The notes under the pieces: model-generated
Told to the model about the DNA's origin: nothing
Databases searched by the model: none
The model's input: the letters and a program-made list of their open reading frames with translations, nothing else
Assembly: GCF_037996765.1 (NCBI RefSeq)
Contig: NZ_JBBNAD010000005.1
Location: 1,458,001-1,522,000 of the forward strand
Source: Bdellovibrio sp. GT3
GTDB lineage: Bacteria; Bdellovibrionota; Bdellovibrionia; Bdellovibrionales; Bdellovibrionaceae
Direction of reading: 5' to 3'
DNA length: 64,000 bases
In this document: piece after piece, positions 53,104 to 62,417 of the stretch
Position numbering within the stretch: position 1 is the first letter of the stretch
Layout: each line of letters starts with the position of its first letter
Program-made: the position numbers and the translations under genes

Positions 53104-54579
53104 TTAGGCCGCTTTTGAGTTCGCTGCGTGTGCAGTTTTTTTATTTCCGTGAACCAGCGACTGCAATTCGGTCACAATTCCATTCAGTGCCTGGGCTTGG
53201 GTGGACATTTGCTCCGATGAGGCTGCCACTTCCTCAGACGATGCGGCGTTGCCTTGAGTGGATTGATCCAGATGATTCATCGTTCTTGAAATCTGCTCGA
53301 TGCCTTTGGCCTGCTGAGTGCTGCCGGCGGCGATTTCCTGGTTGAGGGTGGCCACCTTTTTCACTGATGTCAGAATTTCCTTAAATACAATTTCGCTATT
53401 GTTCGCAATCGCGGCGCCGTGTTCGCTTTTTGCGACGTTGTCCTTGATAAGGGAGTTGATGCCTTTTGCAGAATCCGCACTCTTGTGTGCCAAAGTTCTG
53501 ACAGCATCAGCCACCACGGCAAAGCCTTTGCCTTGTTCACCGGCGCGGGCGGCTTCGACAGAAGCATTCAGGGCCAACAAATTCGTTTGAAAAGCAATGT
53601 CGTCGATCACGCTGATAATCTCTTCGATCTTTTTGGATCCTTGGGCGATATCGGTCATGGCCAAGAGCAGGCGCTGGATTTCCTGTGTGCCTTTTTCAGC
53701 TGATTCGTGGGAGGTGCGCGACAGGGTGTTGGCCTCGAGCGCGTGCGAGGTGTTCATCTTAACCATGCTGGAGAGTTCTTCAATTGAAGCGACAGTCTCT
53801 TCCAGGGAAGCCGCAGCTTCCGTGGCGCTCGTTGATAGATGTGAGCTGGCTGCCGCGAGGTGAGATCCGCCGCTGGCCGTTTCTGAGGCCGCGCCGAAGA
53901 TGTTATCGCTGATGCGATTCAGTGATTTGGAAAGGGAGTTTGCGACCAGATAACCCAGCACGCAGCCAAAGATGCTTCCGGTGATCATCACCAGGATAAT
54001 AATCATGATGGCCTGATCACGAGTGGTCTCTGCAATTTTGACATTTGCTTCTGCAGTTTTGCGATGAAACTCTGAAAGGTCAGCAACGGCAGCGGCATAG
54101 GCCTGTGCTCTTTTGGGGCATTCATAGAAGAAAATATCCAGCATCTTGGCTTGGTCTTCAGCACTGTTGGACTTTTGCAGTTTTAGAACTTCAACTCCGG
54201 TGTTCTTAAATTCGCCCCAGGCTTTTTCCAAGTGACTGTAAACTTCCTCTTGGCCAGGGACGAAACCCAATTGCTTGTACAACTCATCCTGCTTTTCATA
54301 GTCAGTGATGGCGGCAAGGACGCCGGCAATACTTTGCTCAACCTGATCCTGTGGCAAATTTGGCAGACCCAGGCTTCTTAGGTTGATGCGAATTTTTCTG
54401 AAGTTCAAATTCATCTGATCCAAGTGATCCATCTTGGGCATGGACTTGGTTACAATCCATCCGTAATCACGGCTGACGGAAGTGAGCGAGAGATAGCTGG
54501 TCACACCTATGGCGACGCTGACTCCACACAATGCAAGCGTAAGAAACAGTAACTTTGATTTCAAACTCAGGCCACGCAT
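53104..54579 (-). CDS. Methyl-accepting chemotaxis protein
   Basis: 491 residues. First helix about 10-32 ([21 protein letters not shown]), periplasmic four-helix-bundle sensor to about 188, second helix about 190-213 ([23 protein letters not shown]). The signalling tip is [39 protein letters not shown]. As in the 30506 receptor, the segment after helix two ([21 protein letters not shown]) is shorter than a full HAMP. GAGGAG precedes the ATG. The two receptors share cytoplasmic architecture but differ in the sensor. Confidence 0.93.
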   Translation of the reverse strand: MRGLSLKSKLLFLTLALCGVSVAIGVTSYLSLTSVSRDYGWIVTKSMPKMDHLDQMNLNFRKIRINLRSLGLPNLPQDQVEQSIAGVLAAITDYEKQDELYKQLGFVPGQEEVYSHLEKAWGEFKNTGVEVLKLQKSNSAEDQAKMLDIFFYECPKRAQAYAAAVADLSEFHRKTAEANVKIAETTRDQAIMIIILVMITGSIFGCVLGYLVANSLSKSLNRISDNIFGAASETASGGSHLAAASSHLSTSATEAAASLEETVASIEELSSMVKMNTSHALEANTLSRTSHESAEKGTQEIQRLLLAMTDIAQGSKKIEEIISVIDDIAFQTNLLALNASVEAARAGEQGKGFAVVADAVRTLAHKSADSAKGINSLIKDNVAKSEHGAAIANNSEIVFKEILTSVKKVATLNQEIAAGSTQQAKGIEQISRTMNHLDQSTQGNAASSEEVAASSEQMSTQAQALNGIVTELQSLVHGNKKTAHAANSKAA

Positions 54580-54727
54580 AACAAGAACTCCTCAAAACAG
54601 GGACCCGATTGCATTTGCAGCAAAGGACCTTGGCCTTTTTGTTATCGGTGGAGGAGCAGTCGACTTGATATTTTAGTAGCAGGATACAGATTTTTTGTTC
54701 GGGGAACGAGTATTACTCGGGATTATT

Positions 54728-54758
54728 CCCAAAGCCCTTCGCAGTGCAAAGGGCTCTA
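54728..54758 (-). terminator. Possible terminator of the protease gene
   Basis: Minus strand AGCCCTT/AAGGGCT stem with a nine-base loop. The following TTTGGG is a poor T-run, so termination would be weak. Confidence 0.4.
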
Positions 54759-54776
54759 GGAGTCTTAAGGCGGGGA

Positions 54777-56210
54777 TTAAGGCGTATCGATATTGATGAT
54801 CATGATGCGATTGTTGCGGGCCACGCGCAAAGTGTTGGTGCCCTTTTTAAGCAGCTTCAACGCCTCTTTGGAGTTTGCAACAGCTTGCTTGTTCACATCC
54901 AAGATCACATCACCCACAGAAAGTCCCGCTTTGCTGGCAGCAGAGTTGCGAGCTGTTTCAATAACAATAGGTTGCTTCATGCCTTCAGCCAAACCCCATT
55001 CGCTGCGAATCTGCGCGGTTGGATCCACGATCGTGAAGCCCAAATTAAGCGGTGCTTTGTGACCGTCGTATTTTTTGGTTTCCACTTTTTGCGGAGCCCC
55101 ATCTTCAGGGCGCTCTGCCACCAACACTGCCACAGTCATTGGTTTTCTTTCGCGGATAATTTTGAAGGAAGCGGTTTTGCCAATCGGAGCATCGCTGACC
55201 GCATCGACCAGGCTCAAAGAGCTATCCACCGGTTTTTCATTCACAGAAGTCACGATGTCATACACACGAAGACCTGCGCGAGCCCCTGGGCCGCGTGGAT
55301 CCAACTGTGTGATCACCGCACCAGTTTGTTCGCCCATACCAAGATATTCCGCCGCTTCTGGATCCAGGTCGCCCAGCAAGGCGCCGATGTAACCACGAGC
55401 AATGCGACCCTTGGCTTCCAGTTGTGGAATCAGGGCTTTCACTTCATCAATGGGAATGGCAAAACCAATACCCTGTGCGCGGGCATCGATCGCCGAGTTC
55501 ACACCCACCACCATGCCTTTGGTGTTCACCAGTGGACCACCGGAGTTCCCCGGATTGATGGAGGCGTCAGTTTGGATAAGTGGAATTTTATTGATCTCCG
55601 CAATGCCGCGGCCTTTGGAAGACACGATGCCTTTGGACATCGAGTGGCCGTGACCAAATGGATTACCGAAGGCTGCAACCCATTCGCCAACTTCAAGTTC
55701 CTTGGAGGACCCAAGAACTGCCACAGTCAGTTTGCTTTTTGGTTTGATCTTGATCAAGGCAATGTCAGTGCGCTCATCACGTCCGACAACGGTTGCTTCG
55801 TAAAGATCTTTGGAGTCTTCGCTTAATTGAACCTTGATTTGGTCAGCACCAGCGATCACGTGATTATTAGTCACGATCAAACCGTCTTCGCGAATGATGA
55901 ATCCAGTTCCCAGTCCCATCATCTGCGGACGCTGCTGTTGTTGTTGGGGAGGCTGTTGCATTTTCATTCCATACAGCTGCTCCAACATATCCAGCATCGG
56001 ATCGCGACCGCGTGGCATGTTCTTGGGAATGGCTGATGTGGAAATATTCACAACCGCCGGATTGATCGCTTTGCTTAACTCAACAAAAAGATTCGCCGGC
56101 AATGTGGCACCCAGATTCAATTTTGGGGGATCTTTAGGTAAGCTGGTGGTTTGCGCATGAACGGGAGCAGCCATGGAGGCCGCCAACAGAAGGAATAAGA
56201 ACTTCTTCAT
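54777..56210 (-). CDS. degP: Periplasmic serine protease DegP/HtrA
   Basis: 477 residues from ATG 56210 (AAGGAG nine bases before), signal MKKFLFLLLAASMAAPVHA. The trypsin-like domain has the full triad: His117 in IVTNNHVIAG, Asp149 in RDERTDIALIK and Ser223 in INPGNSGGP. Two PDZ domains follow (from about residue 255 and from about 375). The LA-loop has a Gln/Pro stretch (MQQPPQQQQQRPQMM). It degrades misfolded envelope proteins and can act as a chaperone. A terminator separates it from the DUF1844 gene upstream. Confidence 0.93.
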   Translation of the reverse strand: MKKFLFLLLAASMAAPVHAQTTSLPKDPPKLNLGATLPANLFVELSKAINPAVVNISTSAIPKNMPRGRDPMLDMLEQLYGMKMQQPPQQQQQRPQMMGLGTGFIIREDGLIVTNNHVIAGADQIKVQLSEDSKDLYEATVVGRDERTDIALIKIKPKSKLTVAVLGSSKELEVGEWVAAFGNPFGHGHSMSKGIVSSKGRGIAEINKIPLIQTDASINPGNSGGPLVNTKGMVVGVNSAIDARAQGIGFAIPIDEVKALIPQLEAKGRIARGYIGALLGDLDPEAAEYLGMGEQTGAVITQLDPRGPGARAGLRVYDIVTSVNEKPVDSSLSLVDAVSDAPIGKTASFKIIRERKPMTVAVLVAERPEDGAPQKVETKKYDGHKAPLNLGFTIVDPTAQIRSEWGLAEGMKQPIVIETARNSAASKAGLSVGDVILDVNKQAVANSKEALKLLKKGTNTLRVARNNRIMIINIDTP

Positions 56211-56252
56211 AAAAACACTTCTCCTTGCAAATACAAGAGTATCAAAAATAAC

Positions 56253-56279
56253 GAAAAACTCCAGCCGGAGCTGGAGTGA
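56253..56279 (-). terminator. Terminator between the DUF1844 gene and degP
   Basis: Minus strand ACTCCAGC-TCCG-GCTGGAGT stem followed by TTTTTCG. Confidence 0.75.
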
Positions 56280-56286
56280 AATTTCC

Positions 56287-56535
56287 TTAAACGGAAACAA
56301 ATTTTAATTGTAGATCACTAATTAGGTTATCTAAAAACTGCGCTTCGTCAGCCGTGAGATTCCCTTTGGTTTTTTGCTGCAGGACCACCAGTAAATCGAT
56401 ATTAAAACGCGCCATGTTCTTATCTTTTGATGTTTGGCCTGTTGATGGATCTGGTGCCAGGCCCATAGCCATCACTGACGAAGAGGCCAGCGACATGATT
56501 AGTACTGAGAGTGAAGCTTCCATTTTATCTTGCAT
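56287..56535 (-). CDS. DUF1844 small protein
   Basis: 82 residues matching DUF1844 along its length: SVLIMSLASSSVMAMGLAPDPSTGQ, NIDLLVVLQQKTKGNLTADEAQFLDNLISDLQLKFV. No signal peptide; probably cytoplasmic and helical. The family has no known function and is common in deltaproteobacteria and actinobacteria. GAGG precedes the ATG by seven bases. It lies between HtpX-like and degP genes on the same strand. Confidence 0.88.
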   Translation of the reverse strand: MQDKMEASLSVLIMSLASSSVMAMGLAPDPSTGQTSKDKNMARFNIDLLVVLQQKTKGNLTADEAQFLDNLISDLQLKFVSV

Positions 56536-56579
56536 AAAAAACCCTCTTTGAAAGTGAGTTCGATTTAAAAAGTGTCAAG

Positions 56580-57392
56580 TTAGATTGGATAATATCCCAT
56601 CAGCTTTTGCAGGCGTGTTTCAATAGGCGGATGGGATTTCAAAAATAAATTTCTTTGTCTAAAGCCTTCAGGATTCACAATAAACAAGTGACTGGTGCAG
56701 GCCGGGATTTCCAAAGGCTGTGTTTGCGCCAAACCTTCCAAACGCCACAAAACCTCGCCCAAAGGATGGCGATTATTTAATAATTCAGAGGCCATCAGGT
56801 CATTTTCATAAAATGACTTTTCACCAACCACCACTTTAATAATCAACCAGCCAAACGGGGACAGCAGGGGCATGAAAAATTGCAGGCGGTATGGCAGGAA
56901 TGAATCCAGAAATTGACCCAAGCCCACAACGGAGTTTGCCAAAGTGGAACTGACGCTAAATGCAAAAGTATCCAGACGACGAATATGACAAAGTTGATGG
57001 GCCACGACCGCTTCCAATTCTTTGGCACTTAGTTTTTGCAACAGTCCCAAAGTAAAACCCAAAGATCCATTTTTCCAGGAATGACCAACACAGAAAGCAT
57101 TGGCAGAGCCGTGAGGAGTCATAAATACCGCCGGTGTCGGCATACCCAGCTGACGGGACATGCGCTCGACCATATCCAAAATACCCCAGGCATCCTGGCC
57201 CTTTAAGCGCTGTGCGCCGAGTTTGGAGAGAACGCGGTTTTCTCCATAAAAGAAAACGATGAAGTTTAACAAAAGTGCAAGCAGGAAGCCGACAATCAAA
57301 CCCAGACGATCACCGAATTGGTAACCCAAAACCAGCAACGCCAGTGAAGTCGAAAGAATAAAAATCCACACCTTGGTATTCGTGTTTGCCAT
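56580..57392 (-). CDS. HtpX-like membrane protein with HQLCH in place of HExxH
   Basis: 270 residues from ATG 57392. Two N-terminal membrane helices (about 8-45), then the M48 domain: FMTPHGSANAFCVG, LSAKELEAVVAHQLCHIRRLDT and YENDLMASELL. HtpX proteases have HExxH; here residues 132-136 read HQLCH, so both zinc His and a likely third ligand Glu196 remain, but the catalytic Glu is Gln133. The CAA codon is clear at 56994-56996. The frame is otherwise intact. It is probably an inactive or altered homologue of the HtpX quality-control protease, or a regulator or binder of membrane proteins. No strong ribosome site. Confidence 0.85.
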   Translation of the reverse strand: MANTNTKVWIFILSTSLALLVLGYQFGDRLGLIVGFLLALLLNFIVFFYGENRVLSKLGAQRLKGQDAWGILDMVERMSRQLGMPTPAVFMTPHGSANAFCVGHSWKNGSLGFTLGLLQKLSAKELEAVVAHQLCHIRRLDTFAFSVSSTLANSVVGLGQFLDSFLPYRLQFFMPLLSPFGWLIIKVVVGEKSFYENDLMASELLNNRHPLGEVLWRLEGLAQTQPLEIPACTSHLFIVNPEGFRQRNLFLKSHPPIETRLQKLMGYYPI

Positions 57393-57579
57393 GATTCTTT
57401 TTGTCCCATCGGTAAGAGTGAATTTCAACTTCTTACTAAAGGCTAGGACTGTGACATAACAATTGCAAGTTTTTGCTCTGCCGACGCTATGAGAAATTTA
57501 GGTCTGGAGAGAGGCGGTTAAGCTTGCCGCAAGCGAGCTAAGAGAGTGAAATAGAAGGGATATTTCCCAAGGAGGACGG

Positions 57580-58572
57580 GTGAGCGAAGTTGACATCATG
57601 GCGTTAAATGCCGCGATCAAGCAAGAGAGTCAATTCATCGAAAAGATGATGACTGAGATCAACAAGGTTGTGGTCGGACAAAAGGAGATGGTCGAAGGGA
57701 TCATGATGGGCCTTTTGACGGGCGGCCATATTTTGCTGGAAGGTGTACCGGGGCTGGCAAAGACTCTGACGATCTCCACAGTTTGTAAATCCATCTCTCT
57801 GGATTTCCAACGTATTCAGTTCACTCCCGATCTTTTGCCGACGGATTTGATTGGTACGATGATCTTTAATCCGAAATCAGGTGAGTTCGCTCCACGTAAA
57901 GGACCTGTTTTCACCAATATCGTCTTGGCCGACGAGATCAATCGTGCCCCGGCAAAAGTGCAATCTGCACTTCTTGAAGCCATGGCGGAAAAACAAGTCA
58001 CCATCGGTGAAGAGTCGTACAAACTTGCGAACCCATTCCTGGTGCTGGCAACACAAAATCCATTGGAGCAAGAGGGGACTTATCCTCTTCCAGAAGCCCA
58101 AATGGACCGTTTCATGTTCAAGATCAACGTGGTGTATCCACAAAAAGGCGAAGAGCTTGAGATCCTGAACCGCATGGGTACGAATGAAAAGCCGACGGTA
58201 AATCCGGTGATCTCTCGCGAAGACCTTTTGCGTGCATCCGAACGAGCGGATCAGATTTACGTTGATAACAAAATCAAAAACTACATCGTGGAAATCGTGA
58301 TGGCTTCCAGAAATCCTGGGGAATACGGCCTTAGCCGTATCGCGAACCTGATCAATGTGGGCGGTTCACCGCGTGCAACGATCTGTTTGTTCCGCGCAGC
58401 CAAAGCTCATGCGTTCCTTCGTGGTCGTGGTTATGTGACGGCAGAGGACGTAAAAGCCATTGCTTATCACGTGATGAGACATCGTCTGATCCTGACGTAC
58501 GAAGCAGAGGCTGAGAACATCAAGTCTGATGACGTGATCAAAGAAATCCTAAGCCAGGTTGAGGTTCCATAG
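57580..58572 (+). CDS. moxR: MoxR-family AAA+ ATPase
   Basis: 330 residues from GTG 57580, with AAGGAGG four bases upstream; an ATG at 57598 is possible. Walker A is GVPGLAKT (55-62), Walker B is NIVLADEINRAP near 113. The sensor and lid region has LATQNPLEQEGTYPLPEAQMDRF and a C-terminal RGYVTAEDVKAIAYHVMRHRL. MoxR ATPases act as chaperones that insert metals or mature VWA-domain partners. It heads a seven-gene operon with the VWA proteins it probably serves. Confidence 0.94.
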   Translation: MSEVDIMALNAAIKQESQFIEKMMTEINKVVVGQKEMVEGIMMGLLTGGHILLEGVPGLAKTLTISTVCKSISLDFQRIQFTPDLLPTDLIGTMIFNPKSGEFAPRKGPVFTNIVLADEINRAPAKVQSALLEAMAEKQVTIGEESYKLANPFLVLATQNPLEQEGTYPLPEAQMDRFMFKINVVYPQKGEELEILNRMGTNEKPTVNPVISREDLLRASERADQIYVDNKIKNYIVEIVMASRNPGEYGLSRIANLINVGGSPRATICLFRAAKAHAFLRGRGYVTAEDVKAIAYHVMRHRLILTYEAEAENIKSDDVIKEILSQVEVP

Positions 58573-59441
58573 TGGGATTGCCTCCTGAGGTCTTAAAGAA
58601 AGTCAAACTCTTAGAGTTGAACACAAGGAAACTTGTGAACAACCTCTTTGCAGGCGAATACCATACCGCCTTCAAAGGGCAGGGTATGACCTTTGCGGAC
58701 TTCCGTGAGTACGTACCGGGCGATGATATTCGTTCCATTTCCTGGCCGTTGACGGCGCGCACAGGAAAAACCTTTATTAAAACTTTCGAAGAAGAGCGTG
58801 AGCTGACTTTGATCATTGCGGTCGATGTCAGTGGCTCCAGTGATTTCGGAACGGGTCCTTATTTTAAGGGCGAAGTGATGACTCACATGGCGGCTCTTTT
58901 GGCATTTTCAGCAGTGAAGAACAACGACCAGGTCGGTTTGTTGCTATTCAGTGATCAGGTCGAACATTTCGTGCCACCGAAAAAAGGCCGCGGCCATGTA
59001 CAGCGACTTTTGCGTGATCTTTATTACTTTAAACCTAAAAGTCACAACACCAAGCTTGCCAATGGCTTTAGCTTTTTGCAGGGCGCTTTGAAAAAGCGTG
59101 CGACGATATTTTTGTTCAGCGACTTCATGGATGAGGGCTTTGATCAAAGTCTGCGTCTGTTGGGGCGTAAGCATGATGTGGTGGCTTGTGTGGTGAATGA
59201 TGCGGCCGAGTATTCGCTTCCCAGCATGGGTGTGATTGAGGTGCAGGACGCCGAAACCGGTGAAGTGCTGACAGTGGATACCTCGTCAGCAAGTTTCAGA
59301 AAAGAATATGAGCAGGCAGTGCAAGTCCGCAAAGAAGCGCGCGACAAACTTCTGCGCAAGTCCCAGGTGGATCGGGTGGATGTAAAATCCAGCAACGATT
59401 TCATTGATCCCCTGGTGGCGTTTTTTAAGAAGAGAAAATAA
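58572..59441 (+). CDS. DUF58 protein
   Basis: 289 residues. The DUF58 signature is complete: NLFAGEYHTAFKGQGMTFADFREYVPGDDIRSISWPLTART, then a degenerate VWA fold with a MIDAS-like LIIAVDVSGSSDFG. The GTG start shares a base with the moxR stop, so the two are translationally coupled. Cytoplasmic, no signal peptide. In MoxR operons this protein is a constant partner and probable substrate of the ATPase. The precise role is unknown. Confidence 0.92.
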   Translation: MGLPPEVLKKVKLLELNTRKLVNNLFAGEYHTAFKGQGMTFADFREYVPGDDIRSISWPLTARTGKTFIKTFEEERELTLIIAVDVSGSSDFGTGPYFKGEVMTHMAALLAFSAVKNNDQVGLLLFSDQVEHFVPPKKGRGHVQRLLRDLYYFKPKSHNTKLANGFSFLQGALKKRATIFLFSDFMDEGFDQSLRLLGRKHDVVACVVNDAAEYSLPSMGVIEVQDAETGEVLTVDTSSASFRKEYEQAVQVRKEARDKLLRKSQVDRVDVKSSNDFIDPLVAFFKKRK

Positions 59442-60346
59442 TGGCAGCTATCCAGTGTAAAGTTGAAATTCCAGGTATCAGCGGATTGAAGGACGGGGAA
59501 CTCACGGTCGGCCGTGAGTTTTTGCTGGTCTGTGACGGTGATTTTCCAAAGGACCTGCAACAGGATAAACTGCAACTGGTATTGGCGCCGGAACAGAAAT
59601 ACTCCATCAAGCTTCAGGGCTTTGAGTTTCGTTCGCCAACCCAAGCCGATTTGAAAGTCGTCTCTTACACGGCCGGCAATCCCGTTAAGTTTGATAATCT
59701 TCAGTTAACCGATGGCACGCAAACTCTGGATTTGGGTTTGGTGCAGTTTCAACTGATCAGTGTTTTGCCACCGCCGCCGCCTCCGGGAAAGCCGGGCGAG
59801 CAACCTCCCAAGCAAGAACCCTTCGGTCCCATTGGTCCGTTGAATATTCCGGTGCCACCGGTGTACTGGATTATTCTTGCTGCGGTTTTGGGTGTGGTGG
59901 CTTTGTTCGTGGCAACCAAAGTATTCAGATCCATTCAACGTCGTAAAATCATTGAGCGTCTTAAGGAGCATGATTCCGCTCTTTCACCGATTGCCGAGTT
60001 TCACCAGAAATTCCGTCGTATGCAAAGAGCCAATACAGTCTTCTTTGGCGGCACACCTCAGCCCGAGGACATTCCGACGGCTTTGGATGAAACGCGCCAC
60101 ATGTTGAAACTTTATATCACTCGCCGTTATAAAATTCCGGCTCTGGAGTGGAGCCCGCGTTTGATTTTGAAAGACCTTAAAAAATATCATCCTAAAGTAT
60201 ATCAGGATACGGGTGTTGAACTTGAGAAGCTGGTTAAAGAGTTTCAGCACGCCGTTGAAGATAAAGCCAAGTTGAGTAAGTCCGACGTCTTGAATCTTTC
60301 CAAAAGAGCCCGCCTGTTGGTGGAAGATATGGAGAGGTTGTCATGA
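59441..60346 (+). CDS. DUF4381-like membrane protein of the Bat operon
   Basis: 301 residues. The N-terminal part (1-125) is beta-rich, without a clear signal peptide at the start; a Pro-rich spacer (LPPPPPPGKPGEQPP) leads to one membrane helix near 146-168 (VYWIILAAVLGVVALFVATKVF). The C-terminal cytoplasmic helical part has ALDETRHMLKLYITRRYKIPALEW, like DUF4381 proteins in other Bat operons. Coupled by one-base overlap to DUF58 and by a four-base overlap to batA. Confidence 0.82.
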   Translation: MAAIQCKVEIPGISGLKDGELTVGREFLLVCDGDFPKDLQQDKLQLVLAPEQKYSIKLQGFEFRSPTQADLKVVSYTAGNPVKFDNLQLTDGTQTLDLGLVQFQLISVLPPPPPPGKPGEQPPKQEPFGPIGPLNIPVPPVYWIILAAVLGVVALFVATKVFRSIQRRKIIERLKEHDSALSPIAEFHQKFRRMQRANTVFFGGTPQPEDIPTALDETRHMLKLYITRRYKIPALEWSPRLILKDLKKYHPKVYQDTGVELEKLVKEFQHAVEDKAKLSKSDVLNLSKRARLLVEDMERLS

Positions 60347-61353
60347 CCATTCATTCTCCGCTGGCCTATTGGTTGATTCTTCCCCTGATCGCAGTTGTGA
60401 TCTGGGTTTTGTGGCATAAAAAAACCAAAACTCCCACATTGCAGTTTGGTACCGTGCAAATTTTGAAGTCCGTGAATCCAAGCCTGCGCACACGTTTGTT
60501 GAACTTGCCGCTGCTGTTAAAAGTCCTGGGAATTGCGCTGGCGATTTTTGCGCTGTCGCGTCCGCAGGAAATGAATACCAAAATCAAAAAGAATGTCGAA
60601 GGTATCGACATCGTGATTGCTCTGGATATTTCAGATTCCATGTTGATCGAGGACATGAGGCCTTTGAATCGTTTGGAAGCAGCCAAAGAAACCATCAAGC
60701 AATTTATCAGCGGCAGAAGCTCGGACCGCATTGGTCTGGTGATTTTTGCCGGTGAATCCTTCACGCTGGTTCCACCCACTTTGGATTATCAATTGATCCT
60801 TTCCAGAGTTGACGAAATCACGACCGCTGCCAGCGCCCGCATCAAAGACGGAACCGCACTGGGTGTGGCCCTGGCAAATGCGGCTGGCCGCCTTAAGGAT
60901 TCTCAAGCAAAAAGCCGTGTTGTGATTTTCATGACGGACGGGGAGAACAACTCCGGTACTATCGATCCGGAAACGGGGCTTGAGATCGCCAAAGGTTATG
61001 GCATTAAAATCTATTCGATTGGTATCGGTAAAGACGGTCCAACCAGAATTCCAATTTACTCCCGCGATATCTTTGGTCAAAAGGTTAAAACCTATCAGCC
61101 GTTTGATTCCACGGTGAATGAGGATCTTTTGGGGCGTATGGCCAGCGAAACCGGTGGAAAGTTCTATCGCGCCTCCAAGGAAGATTCACTGAAAGGTGTT
61201 TTTAAAGACATCGACAGTCTTGAAAAAACCAAAATCGATATTAATAAGTTCACCAACTATACAGAGAAATACCCTCCGTATCTGGTACTGGGAATTATTC
61301 TTTACTTGGCAGGATTGCTGTTGGGTCGTACGTGGTTAAGGAGGGTGCCATAA
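60343..61353 (+). CDS. batA: VWA-domain protein BatA
   Basis: 336 residues. A short N-terminal helix (LAYWLILPLIAVVIWVLW), a second helix near 55-72, then a VWA domain with intact MIDAS DISDS near residue 95, a threonine loop near DGTALGVALA, and FMTDGENNSG. A C-terminal membrane helix (YLVLGIILYLAGLLLGRTWL) closes it. VWA domains bind partner proteins through a metal at MIDAS. The family was named for aerotolerance in Bacteroides. It begins in the ATGA overlap with the preceding gene. Confidence 0.92.
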   Translation: MTIHSPLAYWLILPLIAVVIWVLWHKKTKTPTLQFGTVQILKSVNPSLRTRLLNLPLLLKVLGIALAIFALSRPQEMNTKIKKNVEGIDIVIALDISDSMLIEDMRPLNRLEAAKETIKQFISGRSSDRIGLVIFAGESFTLVPPTLDYQLILSRVDEITTAASARIKDGTALGVALANAAGRLKDSQAKSRVVIFMTDGENNSGTIDPETGLEIAKGYGIKIYSIGIGKDGPTRIPIYSRDIFGQKVKTYQPFDSTVNEDLLGRMASETGGKFYRASKEDSLKGVFKDIDSLEKTKIDINKFTNYTEKYPPYLVLGIILYLAGLLLGRTWLRRVP

Positions 61354-62417
61354 TGTTCAGATTTGAAAACATGGCCGCTTTTAACTATTTGTGGATCATT
61401 CCAGCCATTATCATTGTGGGTTACTTCTTTGATCGCAGATCCAAGAAGGCCATGGAAAACGCCATTGGCTCAAGACTCTATCCGTTTCTTTCAAGTTCGG
61501 TATCCGCGCAAAAGCGTCGTATTAAAACGATTTTGCAGGTGCTGGTGGTGTTCTTCTTTGTGCTTGCCTTGGCCAGACCGCAGTTCGGTCAAAGCACCCA
61601 GGAAGTTAAAAGCGAAGGTGTCGAGATCATTTTTGCGGTCGACGTTTCAGACAGTATGATGGCTGAAGACGTTAAGCCGAATCGTTTGACCCAGGCAAAA
61701 ACTGAGTTGAATCGCCTGGTCGATCAAATGCCGGGGAATAAAATCGGCATCATGGCCTTTGCGGGTTCCGCGGCTTTGTTATCACCTTTAACCAACGATC
61801 CAAGTGCCGTGAAAATGTACATCGATGCATTGGATACAAATTCCGTTTCAACTCAAGGTACGAACTTTCAGGATGTTTTAAGCAATGCCAAAGATGCTTT
61901 TGAGCGTGGCGGTGTTTCAACAGATGACACGGTCAAAGTGACTCGCGTGATTGTGATCGCATCAGACGGTGAGGATCATGAGCAAGGTGCCATAGAGGCT
62001 GCGAAAAAACTGGCAGAAGACGGCACGCGCATTTTCACCATCGCCTACGGTACTGAAAAAGGTGGCGCAATTCCTGTGCGTGATGGCATGGGGTTCTTAA
62101 AGGGTTACAAAAAAGATCGTCAGGGCCAAACGGTTATTACGACAGTCAAAGGTGACGCACTCAGAGCCTTGGCCGAAGCTGGCAAGGGAAGTTTTTATAC
62201 CTCCACCGTTGGCGGCGATCAGGTACGACTGTTGATTGAAGACATCGGCAATTTAGAAAAAACACAATTTGATACGACGATGGCGACCCAGTATGAGGAG
62301 CGTTTTCAGACGATCCTTCTGATTGGTATTTTGCTTGCCATGGTGGAGCTGTTCATTGGTGAGCGTCGTAAGGGCTTCCGCTTCTGGAAAGGCCGTTTTG
62401 AGGTGCCTGCAGAATGA
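61353..62417 (+). CDS. batB: VWA-domain protein BatB
   Basis: 354 residues from ATG 61353, which shares a base with the batA stop and has AAGGAGG nine bases upstream. Layout mirrors BatA: helices near 12-25 and 60-75, VWA with MIDAS DVSDS, NSVSTQGTNFQDVLSNA and IASDGEDHEQG, then a C-terminal helix (ILLIGILLAMVELFIGERR). BatA and BatB probably arose by duplication and act together at the inner membrane, with the VWA part in the periplasm in the usual model. Confidence 0.92.
   Translation: MFRFENMAAFNYLWIIPAIIIVGYFFDRRSKKAMENAIGSRLYPFLSSSVSAQKRRIKTILQVLVVFFFVLALARPQFGQSTQEVKSEGVEIIFAVDVSDSMMAEDVKPNRLTQAKTELNRLVDQMPGNKIGIMAFAGSAALLSPLTNDPSAVKMYIDALDTNSVSTQGTNFQDVLSNAKDAFERGGVSTDDTVKVTRVIVIASDGEDHEQGAIEAAKKLAEDGTRIFTIAYGTEKGGAIPVRDGMGFLKGYKKDRQGQTVITTVKGDALRALAEAGKGSFYTSTVGGDQVRLLIEDIGNLEKTQFDTTMATQYEERFQTILLIGILLAMVELFIGERRKGFRFWKGRFEVPAE

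Noticed and set aside
54744-55826. Long plus-strand frame of 360 codons opposite degP
   Set aside because: It is antisense to a complete DegP with all catalytic residues; its His/Arg/Phe-rich translation is a shadow of that gene.
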